Shown piece after piece: positions 52,774 through 62,387 of a DNA stretch of 64,000 bases (position 1 is the stretch's first letter; each line of letters opens with the position of its first letter). This stretch comes from Saccharicrinis aurantiacus. GTDB taxonomy: Bacteria > Bacteroidota > Bacteroidia > Bacteroidales > Marinilabiliaceae. The stretch spans positions 224,467 to 288,466 of the forward strand of contig NZ_LYBV02000027.1 of NCBI RefSeq assembly GCF_001660705.2. The letters are read 5' to 3'. Both the position numbers and the translations under genes were made by a program. The notes under the pieces were generated by a model. It was not told the origin of the DNA. It searched no databases and saw nothing but the letters and a program-made list of their open reading frames with translations.

Positions 52774-53202
52774 ATGTTTCCAAAATTGAAAAATGCAACA
52801 TTACACCCAGGCTGGACTGATGATTATTTTTCAGGTTCGTTATGGGCAGATGACAAGTATAGTGTAGGTGTTTATATACCAGCTGTTAATGTTAAAGAAG
52901 ATGAGAATAAGTTTGATATTGAAGTTGCCGCTCCTGGTATGGAGAAGAAAGATTTTAAGATTGAACTGAATCACAACGTACTGACTATTTCTTCAGAAAA
53001 CATGAATAAAAAAGAGGATGATACTGAAAAAATAACCAGAAGAGAATTTTGCTACAGTTCATTTACTCGTTCATTCACATTGCCAAACAGTGTAAAAGAT
53101 GATGGTATTAAAGCTTCCTATGTAAACGGTATTCTAGATATTAGTATCCCTAAGAAAGAAGAAGCCAAAGATAAAGGGCCAAAACGAATAGCAATAGCAT
53201 AA
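52774..53202 (+). CDS. Hsp20 small heat-shock protein
   Basis: 142 residues. An alpha-crystallin domain covers about 38-130: YIPAVNVKEDENKFDIEVAA, PGMEKKDFKIELNHNVLTIS and FTLPNSVKDDGIKASYVNG, LDISIPKK. It is an ATP-independent chaperone that holds unfolding proteins. It ends at a good terminator. Confidence 0.95.
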   Translation: MFPKLKNATLHPGWTDDYFSGSLWADDKYSVGVYIPAVNVKEDENKFDIEVAAPGMEKKDFKIELNHNVLTISSENMNKKEDDTEKITRREFCYSSFTRSFTLPNSVKDDGIKASYVNGILDISIPKKEEAKDKGPKRIAIA

Positions 53203-53229
53203 AAAAAGTTCCTGAATAAGGAACTTTTT
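53203..53229 (+). terminator. Rho-independent terminator of the Hsp20 unit
   Basis: Perfect 11-bp stem aaaaagttcct/aggaacttttt with loop gaata. Confidence 0.85.
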
Positions 53230-53324
53230 GCTGCAAGAATAGCTTAGTAATGATTTTTTAGGAATAAATTTCTTTTCTAAGCTCGAGAACTAGAATTTCT
53301 TATTGCAATTGAAAACACCAAAAT

Positions 53325-54311
53325 ATGAATATTTTAGAGGGTAAAATTATTGAGTTTAAGGAGCAATATGAAGCTAATAATGAATACTACCAGTCAGCAT
53401 TAACATTTCTAATAGATCAAATAGGCTCCATTAAAGGTGTTGAGTCCATTTCAGGAAGAGTTAAGGATTACCAAGAAAGCATTACCAAATTTGAAAGAAA
53501 ATACTTACCCAATATTACTTCAGAGAATACCACTTACAAAATAATCGACTATTTATCTGATTTTATAGGTATCAGAGTAATCTGTTATTATTTAGAAGAT
53601 GTAGAAAAAATAAGAAAAGAGTTATACAAAACATTTCACGAGGTAGATATTACTGATAAAACTTTACTGTTAGAAAAAACCGAGGATAAATTTGGTTACA
53701 AAAGTCTTCATCTAGATTTAAAGTTAAAGAAGAATGGGAGCAGAGTTTCTGAAAGCAACATGTATTATAAGTTGCAATTTGAACTACAAATACGAACAAT
53801 TATTCAGGATGCTTGGAGTGTTTTAGATCATAAAATTAAATACAAAAAGAGCATACCGCATAGCCTTAAAAGAAGGATTAACCGACTTTCGGCCTTGTTT
53901 GAAATAGCCGACGATGAATTTCTTCATATAAAAGATGAGATAGCCTTGGAAGAAGATAGAATATCTGAGCGTATTCAGAAAGGTGCACATGTAGAACAGA
54001 ATAAACCTTTGGATGTATTTAGCTTTTTGTTTGTTGCTTTAAAATATTTTCCTGAGTATAATTTTATTGAGTTTAAAGTAGATGGATTCGTTCAGGAAAT
54101 ACTTAGTATGCATAGGTTTATAACTGAGAGCGAACTCAACGAGGCATTGCTTAATTATTTAGCTAAAACAGGTTTAATTGCAGAGAAAGAAAAGAGGGGC
54201 TTAAATCCTTATAATAAAATTAGGTATTGCTTATACTTGAGCAACGTTAAGCTATTTAATCATATACTATCTGCTTATCAAAAACAGATAGTGCATCATT
54301 TAATATTATAG
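53325..54311 (+). CDS. RelA/SpoT-domain (p)ppGpp synthetase-like protein
   Basis: 328 residues. Synthetase motifs are all in place: GRVKDYQESITKFERK (44-59), DFIGIRVICYY (79-89), GYKSLHLDLK (124-133), FELQIRTIIQDAW (152-164) and LDHKIKYK. There is no HD hydrolase, TGS or ACT domain, so it is a small alarmone synthetase type with a C-terminal helical extension of about 150 residues. It would make pppGpp-type alarmones from ATP and GDP/GTP. Neighbours (Hsp20, antiporter) fit a stress-response group. Confidence 0.8.
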   Translation: MNILEGKIIEFKEQYEANNEYYQSALTFLIDQIGSIKGVESISGRVKDYQESITKFERKYLPNITSENTTYKIIDYLSDFIGIRVICYYLEDVEKIRKELYKTFHEVDITDKTLLLEKTEDKFGYKSLHLDLKLKKNGSRVSESNMYYKLQFELQIRTIIQDAWSVLDHKIKYKKSIPHSLKRRINRLSALFEIADDEFLHIKDEIALEEDRISERIQKGAHVEQNKPLDVFSFLFVALKYFPEYNFIEFKVDGFVQEILSMHRFITESELNEALLNYLAKTGLIAEKEKRGLNPYNKIRYCLYLSNVKLFNHILSAYQKQIVHHLIL

Positions 54312-54340
54312 AGACAGAATGGTCCTAATGGATCAGCACA

Positions 54341-55357
54341 TCAATTTTCTCCATAGCATATTTGGTTATATACTTTTAAGTAGCCTTCTATCATTTTTTG
54401 TTGGCTAAACATAGATGCTACCCATTTAGTACAATCACCTCTGTTGATGTCGTGAATTTGTGCTGTGGCATCAACTGCTTCATCAATATTAGTAACAAGA
54501 AATCCGGTTTTCTCATGAAGTATTAACTCGGGCATAGAGCCTTTGTTAAAGGCAATAACGGGAGTGCCACAAGCCATGGCTTCTATCACACTTAGGCCAA
54601 AAGGTTCGTTAAAGCTTATGGGATGTAAGAGGGCACATGCTTGGCTTAATAATTCTAGGCGTTGCGTAGGACCCGAATTCCCTACGTACACTATATCTTC
54701 ATTATTAATATACGGTTTTACCTTTTGGTTAAAGTACTCTTGATCTTGTATAAAACCAGCTATAATAAGTTTTCGTTTGGTTTTTTTTGCAATCTTAATA
54801 GCTTCGTAAGTACCTTTATCAGGATGGATTCTTCCAAAAAACAACAAGTAATCATCAGGCTCACCTTTAAAAATAAATTCGTTAATGTTTATTCCATTAT
54901 ATACAGTGGCTGTGTATTTAAGATCAGGATTACGATCAGAATCGCTTATTGAAATATAATGGCTCGAATTATTATATTTTTTGTACACCGGAATTATTTT
55001 TGGCGAAGAAAAACCATGGATAGTGGTAACAATTGGTGTTTTAATAAGGCGAGAATAACTCAAGGGTAAAAAGTCGAAATTATTATGAATAATATCAAAC
55101 TGGTCGGCCTGTTCCATTAAATTACTAATGTGTAAACACTCTGCTACTTTAGGATCTACACTAGAATCCTCGGCATACGCATGTTCGCATACCGATAGCA
55201 ATTTGCCTTTGGTTTGGGAGTTTCCCGTTGCAAATAAGCTTACATCCATACCTTTTTCAATTAAACCTTCTGCTATATTTGAAGCAACTTGTTCCCACGG
55301 TCCATATCTCAAAGGTGGTGTACGCCATGCTATTGGTGCTAGTATCGCTATTTTCAT
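54341..55357 (-). CDS. GT4-family glycosyltransferase
   Basis: 338 residues with a GT-B fold. The N-terminal half has LAPIAWRTPPLRYGPWEQVA and FDIIHNNFDFLPL. The C-terminal half has LLFFGRIHPDKGTYEAI, the donor-binding EPFGLSVIEAMACGTPVIAF with the two Glu of the EX7E motif, and VTNIDEAVDA. It moves a sugar from a nucleotide donor, possibly mannose given the neighbouring GH130 genes. It is the last gene of a minus-strand glycan group that begins near 58731. Confidence 0.85.
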   Translation of the reverse strand: MKIAILAPIAWRTPPLRYGPWEQVASNIAEGLIEKGMDVSLFATGNSQTKGKLLSVCEHAYAEDSSVDPKVAECLHISNLMEQADQFDIIHNNFDFLPLSYSRLIKTPIVTTIHGFSSPKIIPVYKKYNNSSHYISISDSDRNPDLKYTATVYNGININEFIFKGEPDDYLLFFGRIHPDKGTYEAIKIAKKTKRKLIIAGFIQDQEYFNQKVKPYINNEDIVYVGNSGPTQRLELLSQACALLHPISFNEPFGLSVIEAMACGTPVIAFNKGSMPELILHEKTGFLVTNIDEAVDATAQIHDINRGDCTKWVASMFSQQKMIEGYLKVYNQICYGEN

Positions 55358-55509
55358 CTGATTATAATTTTAAGGTTAAATAGTAATTGAATCAACTTTT
55401 TACATAGAATCGCTTGTGTAAGAAATATGACTCTTGCTTTATTAATTAGTAGTAGGCCAATAATGATAATATATCAGCCTGATAGCTGTATTATTTAAGT
55501 TTATAGCGT

Positions 55510-56436
55510 TTACATTGCAGGTCTACTGCTTGTTAAGCAATGATCAACTAAAGATTCAATGTACGCAGTTCCTACACACATTACGCTATCGGCACCTCCC
55601 CAATATATTTTCACACTTCCATCATCTTCAGCAACTGCACCGCAACAGAACACTACATTATGCACATAACCTACCAACTCGTACTGCTCTTCTGGCTGCA
55701 AAATCCAGTCATCTCCAACAGCTATAATCTGAGACGGATCGTTTATGTCATGTAATGCTACCCCTAAGCGGTAAACACTTCCATCCATGGTAGGGAAAAC
55801 ACCATGATATATATTTAACCAGCCTCTAGGTGTTTTTATGGGAGTTGCCCCGGGACCTATTTTCATTTCATCCCAATGATATTGCAAGGGTTTCATAATT
55901 AGTTTCGATTCTCCCCAGAATTTTAAATCTGGAGAATAGGATATCCAGATCGACCATGGTGATATTTCAGAATGAGGACGATCGAGACGTGCATAAAGGC
56001 CATTAATTTTCTCAGGAAAAAGTACCACATTTCGGTAATCGGCCTCAGTTATTAGCGAGAACCTTTCAATTGTTTCAAAATCTTTGGTTTTGGCTAAGCC
56101 TATGCGTACACCATGTTTTGAATATGCGCTGTAGCTTATTAAGTATTCATCATCAATTAACGCGATTCGCGGATCTTCAATTCCATAGGCTTCGTATTCT
56201 TTAAATTCACCTTGAGTTGCAGGTGTCATAAAAGGAGCATTGTCTACCTTAAAAGTATACCCATCTGTGCTTGTGGCTTTACCTAAAATGCTTCTTCCAT
56301 TAGGCTTGTGCGATCTAAATATCATAATATACAAACCCTGATGCTTTACCACAGCAGCATTATGTACTGTTGCTACTGGATAAGGAACATCATCTTTAGT
56401 AAGAATAGGATTGTTGTTATATCGTTTAACTAACAT
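55510..56436 (-). CDS. GH130-family mannoside phosphorylase-like protein
   Basis: 308 residues, only the propeller. Marks are PVATVHNAAVVKHQGLYIM, YGIEDPRIAL with the catalytic Asp box, PEKINGLYARLDRP, KIGPGATPIKTPRGWLNIYH and YVHNVVFCCG. This is the short form, closer to GH130 subfamilies 1 and 2 than the 490-residue neighbour at 49200. The likely reaction is phosphorolysis or synthesis of a beta-mannoside in the cytoplasm. It lies 12 bases downstream of the GT4 fusion gene and is surely cotranscribed with it. Confidence 0.9.
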   Translation of the reverse strand: MLVKRYNNNPILTKDDVPYPVATVHNAAVVKHQGLYIMIFRSHKPNGRSILGKATSTDGYTFKVDNAPFMTPATQGEFKEYEAYGIEDPRIALIDDEYLISYSAYSKHGVRIGLAKTKDFETIERFSLITEADYRNVVLFPEKINGLYARLDRPHSEISPWSIWISYSPDLKFWGESKLIMKPLQYHWDEMKIGPGATPIKTPRGWLNIYHGVFPTMDGSVYRLGVALHDINDPSQIIAVGDDWILQPEEQYELVGYVHNVVFCCGAVAEDDGSVKIYWGGADSVMCVGTAYIESLVDHCLTSSRPAM

Positions 56437-56448
56437 GATTATATATTA

Positions 56449-58731
56449 TTAAGCATCTGTTGTTTCAAATGATGTTTTCTTGATATAAGAAATAGATTCG
56501 TCATGTTTATGAAACTCTTCATAAGCTTGCAAAACAGTTAAATGAGAAATAAGATAAGCTAGGGAACTTTCGGCACCTTGGTTACGATTAACGCCATAGC
56601 TTTCAAATCCATCGCAACAACCATTGGTTTCAAAATCGTACAAACTCATTCTAAGATCATTCTCCCCTAAGAACCATAAAAACGAAGTGTATAGCTTGTT
56701 AAGGTATTCTTTGTTTTTGGTAACTAAGTAAGCTTGATGATACATTAAAACCATGGCCATAGCATCCACAGGTTGTTGGGCATATACCGAACGATGCTCA
56801 TCTTTTTTATACCATTTTTCGTTACCAATAACCGATAAGTAGCTTTCGGTGAGCGTATGCGAAGTCAGAAAATCCATACTACTAATGGCTACCTCCAATA
56901 CACTATCATCATTTAAATATTTCGAAGCATGAAAAAGGGATAAAGGCAAAATACCATTGTCGTAGGTTAACAAAGGTTCAAACCAATCCCAGTTTTTCGA
57001 TTTATTTTGTTTGTAGTGCATCATTAGCTTCTGCGTCATAGCTCTTAATCTTTCGATTAGTGCATCATCTCCGGGGTTTGTTTCGAGGTAATAGCACAAC
57101 CCAATTATTGTATTTGCAATGCTTCGGATTGCTGTTAATTTGTCGAAATGAGGAGCTGCATTAAAAAATATTTCTCTGCCCGTTTGGTAATAGGCATCAT
57201 TGGGCGCATTAGCCATTAAATAACCCAAAGCCCAAATAGTGCGTCCAAAAGAATCCTCAGACCCTACTTCGTCTAAATAATTTCTATTGAAGCTTAAAAA
57301 GTTCCTAAAAGTTCCATCATTGTTTTGCATATAATGGATATAGCTTAAGTAGATTGGGCACAATTCCAAAGCCTGTTCATCTTTTATTTGGCGATAACTC
57401 ATTAATGCCATCAATAAAGCACGAGCATTATCATCTAAACAATACCCTTCTTTTAGGTTGGGGATACCAAATTTTGCATGCTGTATTATACCCGTATCAT
57501 CCGTTAAACGATTAATGTGAGCAAGTGAAAAGGGTGGCATAATAAGCAGATCTAATATGGTATCTTTTTTTTCAACTTTGCCAGTATTATTTTTAATAGC
57601 TAGCTGTAAAAGGTTAATATATTTTATGCCCGTTAAGGGCCAGGTAATACTTTTCCCATATTCTGAGGCTTTACTTTTAAGTAGCTTGAGTTCTGAAGGA
57701 TGATCAAACAAATCATTTGCCTGGATAGCCAAAGCTTCAGCGTCGTTAAAATCAAATAGTTTACCTCTGCCATTGGCTAATAATTCTTCGGCATGCCAAT
57801 AAGGTGTTGAAATTACGGCAGATCCCACACCTACTGCATAAGAAAGGGTTCCGCTAGTAATCTGAGCCTTGTTTGTATAAGGTGTTATATAAATATCGGC
57901 AGCTGCTAAGTATTTAAAGAGATCATTTACATCTAAAAACTCATTTATAAATACTACATGTTCTTCTAAATGAAGGCTTTTAATAAGGCGCATTAAATAT
58001 ATTCGATATTCTTCGCCAGAATATTTTAATATATTGGGGTGAGTTTTTCCTAATACCATGTAAACAACATTGGCATGTTTTTTAATTATAGCTGGCAAAG
58101 CCTTAATTACGGTTTCTATACCTTTATTGCGACCAACGAAACCAAAAGTCATCAGCATTCTTTTGTTATCGAGTTTTAACTCCTTCTTAGACTGCTTTGC
58201 GTTGAATTTAATATCAGGCACCCCATGATCTATAAATTCAATTTTCTCTGCAGTAACATCATAAATACTGGTTAAGAAATCGATGGCCTTATGACTCATC
58301 ACCACAATTTTTTGTGCCATCTTACATATGGCTGCTAAAATGGCCCTTTCGTTATAACTAGGTGTTTCTAAAATAGTATGTAGTGTTACAACTAGAGGAA
58401 TCTCAAGTCGGTGCAGTAGGGGTAGAATGTAAACACCACTTTGTCCGCCAAATATACCAAATTCGTGCTCTAGCACACAAGCGTCGGCACCACTATGATT
58501 GATGAATTTTGCAGCTTGTAAATAATCTTCTTGGCGTTCTTGCCTAATAATTTGTTTAACCTCTTTGGGGTATTTGTAGGTGTTTGTATAATCATTCATT
58601 GCCACTACAAATCCTTCGTTTGTAAATTCAGATTTTTTATTATTGTTTACAATTGAATTATACAGGTCGTGTGTAAATGCACCAATACCACATTCGCGTG
58701 GTGGATAGGTGCCTATAAATGCAATTTTCAT
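56449..58731 (-). CDS. GT4 glycosyltransferase fused to an alpha/alpha-barrel glycosidase-like domain
   Basis: 760 residues from the ATG at 58731. Residues 1-385 are a GT4 glycosyltransferase: FIGTYPPRECGIGAFTHDL, VLEHEFGIFGGQSGVY, LMTFGFVGRNKGIETVI and ITSGTLSYAVGVGSAVIST. Residues 400-760 are repeated helix pairs with YCLDDNARALLMALMSY, SEDSFGRTIWALGYLMA and NRNQGAESSLAYLISHL, as in six-hairpin glycosidase folds. The protein could build and trim, or build and sense, the same glycan. Gene order GT-glycosidase, GH130, GT4 suggests one mannoside pathway. Confidence 0.8.
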   Translation of the reverse strand: MKIAFIGTYPPRECGIGAFTHDLYNSIVNNNKKSEFTNEGFVVAMNDYTNTYKYPKEVKQIIRQERQEDYLQAAKFINHSGADACVLEHEFGIFGGQSGVYILPLLHRLEIPLVVTLHTILETPSYNERAILAAICKMAQKIVVMSHKAIDFLTSIYDVTAEKIEFIDHGVPDIKFNAKQSKKELKLDNKRMLMTFGFVGRNKGIETVIKALPAIIKKHANVVYMVLGKTHPNILKYSGEEYRIYLMRLIKSLHLEEHVVFINEFLDVNDLFKYLAAADIYITPYTNKAQITSGTLSYAVGVGSAVISTPYWHAEELLANGRGKLFDFNDAEALAIQANDLFDHPSELKLLKSKASEYGKSITWPLTGIKYINLLQLAIKNNTGKVEKKDTILDLLIMPPFSLAHINRLTDDTGIIQHAKFGIPNLKEGYCLDDNARALLMALMSYRQIKDEQALELCPIYLSYIHYMQNNDGTFRNFLSFNRNYLDEVGSEDSFGRTIWALGYLMANAPNDAYYQTGREIFFNAAPHFDKLTAIRSIANTIIGLCYYLETNPGDDALIERLRAMTQKLMMHYKQNKSKNWDWFEPLLTYDNGILPLSLFHASKYLNDDSVLEVAISSMDFLTSHTLTESYLSVIGNEKWYKKDEHRSVYAQQPVDAMAMVLMYHQAYLVTKNKEYLNKLYTSFLWFLGENDLRMSLYDFETNGCCDGFESYGVNRNQGAESSLAYLISHLTVLQAYEEFHKHDESISYIKKTSFETTDA

Positions 58732-58814
58732 AACGTAAAAATTAGTACCATTACACAAATGCAATGGTTGTTTATTTTGGAGTATGTGTGGCCAAGTTTG
58801 ATGCTTATTTATAC

Positions 58815-58937
58815 TTATTGTACTTCAGTTTTATTTGCTTTTGCTTTTCGTTTGGCTTCCTTGGCAGCACGTTTCTCTTTTAAGTTTTTTGCAGGAGCCT
58901 TTTTGTTGTTTTTTTTACTTTCTTTATCTTTTGACAT
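58815..58937 (-). CDS. Small highly basic protein
   Basis: 40 residues: MSKDKESKKNNKKAPAKNLK, then EKRAAKEAKRKAKA. Lysine-rich short proteins starting MSKDK are common in Bacteroidota beside stress genes, in my recollection, but their role is unknown. It sits between the histidine kinase and the GT4 fusion gene on the same strand. Confidence 0.55.
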   Translation of the reverse strand: MSKDKESKKNNKKAPAKNLKEKRAAKEAKRKAKANKTEVQ

Positions 58938-58967
58938 AACCTATGTATTAACATTATTAATTGTTTA

Positions 58968-59744
58968 CTATTGAGGCGATACAGGTAGCGTGAATTTTAT
59001 TTCACTGCCCTGATTCATATTATCAGCGTTCCATATTTTTCCCATGTGCAGTCCTATAAACTCTTTGCATAGCTTTAGTCCAAAGCCAGTGCCTGCTTCT
59101 CCATTGGTACCCAGCGACGATTCGTTGTTTTTAGTGCTGGTTAAGGTGCTCATCATTTCAGTATTAATCCCAACTCCATAATCTTTTATGGTAACCTCTA
59201 AAAAATCATCATTCTTTGCCGACATAATTTCAATATGCCCATATTCAAAAGAGAATTTGATGGCATTATTTATTAGGTTACGCAGTATGCTTTTAACCAT
59301 GTTTTTATCAGCATAAATTTCTACTTCTTCAGAAACCTTAGAGTTTATACCTATGTGCTTTTGGGAGGCATATAATTTAATGTTCTTCATTTCATCAACT
59401 AAAATGTCATTAAAAACAAAATATTCGGGTTGGTATGATTTGCCTATATTTTTAGAGTTAGCCCATTCAAGGAGATTGTCGAGCATGGATGCTGTATTAT
59501 CGGCCGCCTGTAATGAGAAAGTGATGTATTGTTTAATTTTGATTGTATCTAAATCAAGTATTTCGTCCTTTAAGAGACTCAAAAAACTGATAGTTGTGCT
59601 CATCTGATTTTTCAAGTCATGCCCAATTATTGCCAAAAGCTTTTTATTTCGAGCTATTAGTTCATTCTGTTTTTGCTTATGCTGTTTTTTAAGCTGAAAA
59701 ATTATTGATTTTTCAGATGTTTTTATGGTGTTCTGGTTTTTCAT
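58968..59744 (-). CDS. Cytoplasmic sensor histidine kinase
   Basis: 258 residues. A short coiled coil, then the phosphoacceptor box IIGHDLKNQ (His42), and a HATPase_c domain with NLINNAIKFS (N box), VTIKDYGVGI (G1) and GTGFGLKLCKEFIGLH (G2). No membrane helix and no PAS or GAF sensor are visible, so it may be driven by a partner protein. No response regulator gene is next to it; the cupin protein at 59791 could be the input side. Confidence 0.85.
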   Translation of the reverse strand: MKNQNTIKTSEKSIIFQLKKQHKQKQNELIARNKKLLAIIGHDLKNQMSTTISFLSLLKDEILDLDTIKIKQYITFSLQAADNTASMLDNLLEWANSKNIGKSYQPEYFVFNDILVDEMKNIKLYASQKHIGINSKVSEEVEIYADKNMVKSILRNLINNAIKFSFEYGHIEIMSAKNDDFLEVTIKDYGVGINTEMMSTLTSTKNNESSLGTNGEAGTGFGLKLCKEFIGLHMGKIWNADNMNQGSEIKFTLPVSPQ

Positions 59745-59790
59745 CTGTCTATTATTAGCTGTATTAATTGATCAGATTCTTACTACTTTG

Positions 59791-60135
59791 TCATATTGAT
59801 TCGTAACCGCTTTTAATTACAGTAGAAATCATTTTAAATCGCCCCTTGGCTATTATGTTATTAGAAGTGTGGGCCGGAATTATTATTCCCTCACCCGTAT
59901 TAAGCATGTTCGATTTTTTATCAATAATAATTTCTGCAGTACCTTCGATAATTTGAATAAAGGTATCGAAGGGAGAAGTTTTTTCGGCCAATGCTTCGCC
60001 TGTATCAATAGCAACTACATTTACATTCCCCGTTGTTTTACGAATAATAGTTTTGCTCACCACCGAATTTGAAATGTATTCGATAATTTCAATTAAAATG
60101 TGAGATTTCGCTTTTTCAATTTCTGGAGTTTGCAT
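59791..60135 (-). CDS. Cupin-domain protein
   Basis: 114 residues forming one cupin barrel: DTFIQIIEGTAEIIIDKK, then LNTGEGIIIPAHTSNNI. The usual metal-binding His pair is reduced (only the HT near residue 91 is visible), so it may bind a ligand without metal. It is the first gene upstream of the histidine kinase on the same strand, 46 bases apart, suggesting a small signalling unit. Confidence 0.75.
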   Translation of the reverse strand: MQTPEIEKAKSHILIEIIEYISNSVVSKTIIRKTTGNVNVVAIDTGEALAEKTSPFDTFIQIIEGTAEIIIDKKSNMLNTGEGIIIPAHTSNNIIAKGRFKMISTVIKSGYESI

Positions 60136-60242
60136 AGATGCCTATTTAAGTAATTAAAGGTATCTTATTGTAAAAGCCAATGTATTATACAATTGAATGT
60201 TTTATTTACATCATTCACACATTTTTTAATAGAGGCATTTAT

Positions 60243-61718
60243 TTATAGTCCATAAACAATTCTAAAATGGTAACCATACACTGCAAAGGTAATTGCATCT
60301 ATAAGTAGCGTCGGTTTTTTAAACAAGGTCCATGCCAGTAGTTTCCAATACTCCATTCTTCCCTTGTCGATAATACCAATTAAATAAACAGATTTAAAGA
60401 ACGCACCTAATAGCGAAAAATTAATTCTTTTTTGATTGTAATTATTATGCTTATAGGTTGCAAATAATTGCCTTACCCTTTTGTAATAGGGTTTAGATGC
60501 ATAAATGGAACGGATAATTTTTTTGTACCCTAATATTAATTCATCATAGTCCATATTTGGGATAAAATTAATGGAAGAATCAGTATTGTTTCCAGTTGAC
60601 TCATTTGTTAATCTGTTTTCTGCGTATAAACGATGATACAATAGTGTGTTTTTAGGGGCATTTAATAAACCTACCATTGCCGAAACAATGCCGCTTTTTT
60701 GAATAAAGTCTATTTGTCGCTCAAAAATACTAGGGGTATCGCTGTCGAATCCTACAATAAAACCTCCTGAAACTTGTAGTCCGGCTTTTTGAATGGCCTG
60801 TATGGATTGTATTAAGTCTCTATTTTTATTTTGTGTTTTATTACAATGATGCAGCGATACTTCATCAGGCGTTTCTATACCTATAAAGGTAGATGTAAAA
60901 CCACTTGCCGCCATAAGAGCGAGCATTTCTTTATCATCGGCCAAGTTTATGGTGCTTTGTATGTTAAAAACAAATGGATACTTTCGCTTGTGCATCCATT
61001 GTTTTATCTTGGGTAGATACGCCAATTTTATTTCCTTTTTATTACCAATAAAATTATCATCAACAATAGAGACAGAACCACGCCAGTTAAGCTTATATAG
61101 CGTTTCAAGTTCTTTGAGGAACTGAATTGGACTTTTCATTCTAACCTGATGCCCTAATAGAGAGGTTATTTCGCAAAAATCGCACGAAAAAGGACAGCCT
61201 CTCGAAATTTGCACATTCATAAAGGCGTATTTTTTCATATCTAATAAATGATAATCTGGTATTGGTGTTAAATTAAGGTTTGCATGTTTATCGGTTTGGT
61301 ATACTGGTTTAAGGTTCCCAATGGATAAATCGGCCATAAAAATAGGTAAGGTAATCTCGGCTTCATTCAGCACAAAATAATCTATATGCGGATAGTTTTT
61401 ATATTCTTGGGTAAAGAGAGGACCCCCTGCTACCATGGGTTTATTTAGTTTTTTACATTTTTCTATTATGTAATTAACCGATTGTTTTTGAATGTACATT
61501 GCACTGATAAAAACATAATCGGCCCACAAAATGTCTTCGTCTTTTAACGAAGTTACATTCATATCAATCAACTTTTTTTGCCATGTGGATGGGAGTAATG
61601 CCGAAACGGTAATTAAGCCAAGCGGTGGAACTGCTGCTTTTTTTGAAATAAACTTAAGTGCATGCTTAAAGCTCCAGAAGGAATCTGGATATTGGGGGTA
61701 AATTAATAATATATTCAT
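60243..61718 (-). CDS. B12-binding-domain radical SAM protein
   Basis: 491 residues. The N-terminal Rossmann-like domain (1-140: LLIYPQYPDSFWSF, PPLGLITVSALLP) is of the B12-binding type. The radical SAM cluster site CPFSCDFC gives Cys175, Cys179 and Cys182; FIGIETPDEVSLHHC and GGFIVGFDSD are later marks. A C-terminal DUF4070-like part includes hydrophobic stretches near the end. Such proteins modify lipids or hopanoids in several bacteria; the substrate here is unknown. Confidence 0.85.
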   Translation of the reverse strand: MNILLIYPQYPDSFWSFKHALKFISKKAAVPPLGLITVSALLPSTWQKKLIDMNVTSLKDEDILWADYVFISAMYIQKQSVNYIIEKCKKLNKPMVAGGPLFTQEYKNYPHIDYFVLNEAEITLPIFMADLSIGNLKPVYQTDKHANLNLTPIPDYHLLDMKKYAFMNVQISRGCPFSCDFCEITSLLGHQVRMKSPIQFLKELETLYKLNWRGSVSIVDDNFIGNKKEIKLAYLPKIKQWMHKRKYPFVFNIQSTINLADDKEMLALMAASGFTSTFIGIETPDEVSLHHCNKTQNKNRDLIQSIQAIQKAGLQVSGGFIVGFDSDTPSIFERQIDFIQKSGIVSAMVGLLNAPKNTLLYHRLYAENRLTNESTGNNTDSSINFIPNMDYDELILGYKKIIRSIYASKPYYKRVRQLFATYKHNNYNQKRINFSLLGAFFKSVYLIGIIDKGRMEYWKLLAWTLFKKPTLLIDAITFAVYGYHFRIVYGL

Positions 61719-61808
61719 ACAATCTATCTGTTGTTTAACTACATTTAGATGTAGTTAAAATTGGATAGAAAAGTTCGTAACATAGTACTTAAATAGTATT
61801 ATAATATT

Positions 61809-62387
61809 CTATGAAATATTTACATCATTCACATCTTCAAGTGTGTCGCGCCTTTTGTTTTTCATAATTTTAAAGCTCGATGGGGTGAGACCAGTAATTT
61901 TTTTAAATTGATTAGATAAGTGAGCCACACTGCTATAATGCATTTTATAAGCTATTTCTGACAAATTAAGCTCATCATAAACAATGAGTTCTTTTACCCT
62001 TTCAATTTTGTGGGCGAGATAGAATTTTTCGATGGTTATACCGTTTACTTCTGAGAATAGATTAGCCATATAGGTATAGTTGTGATTAAGTTTTTGGCTT
62101 AAATAATTAGATAGGTTAACCTTTATCTGATCATCGGTATAATGCACCAATGCTATTATGGCATTTTTTATACTTTCAATCAGAATGCTTCTTTTATCAT
62201 CCATCACAAGGAGTCCAGATTTTCTTAATTCTACATCTAGTTCCTTAATTTGATTGGCAGATAATTTGCCAATAATTTTTGCCTCTCCAATTTTTACATA
62301 AACATGCTGCAGACCTAATTTATCAAGCACCGATTTTACTACTATTTGGCAGCGTATACAAACCATATTTTTAATGTAAATCTTCAA
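61809..62387 (-). CDS. AraC-family regulator with N-terminal HMA-like domain
   Basis: 192 residues. The first 65 look like a heavy-metal-associated domain with the metal-type motif MVCIRCQIVV (Cys10 and Cys13). The last 105 are an AraC DNA-binding domain: NLSEIAYKMHYSSVAHLSNQ and FKKITGLTPSSFK. A copper or other soft-metal sensor is the obvious idea. It lies upstream of the radical SAM gene on the same strand, 90 bases apart. Confidence 0.8.
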   Translation of the reverse strand: MKIYIKNMVCIRCQIVVKSVLDKLGLQHVYVKIGEAKIIGKLSANQIKELDVELRKSGLLVMDDKRSILIESIKNAIIALVHYTDDQIKVNLSNYLSQKLNHNYTYMANLFSEVNGITIEKFYLAHKIERVKELIVYDELNLSEIAYKMHYSSVAHLSNQFKKITGLTPSSFKIMKNKRRDTLEDVNDVNIS

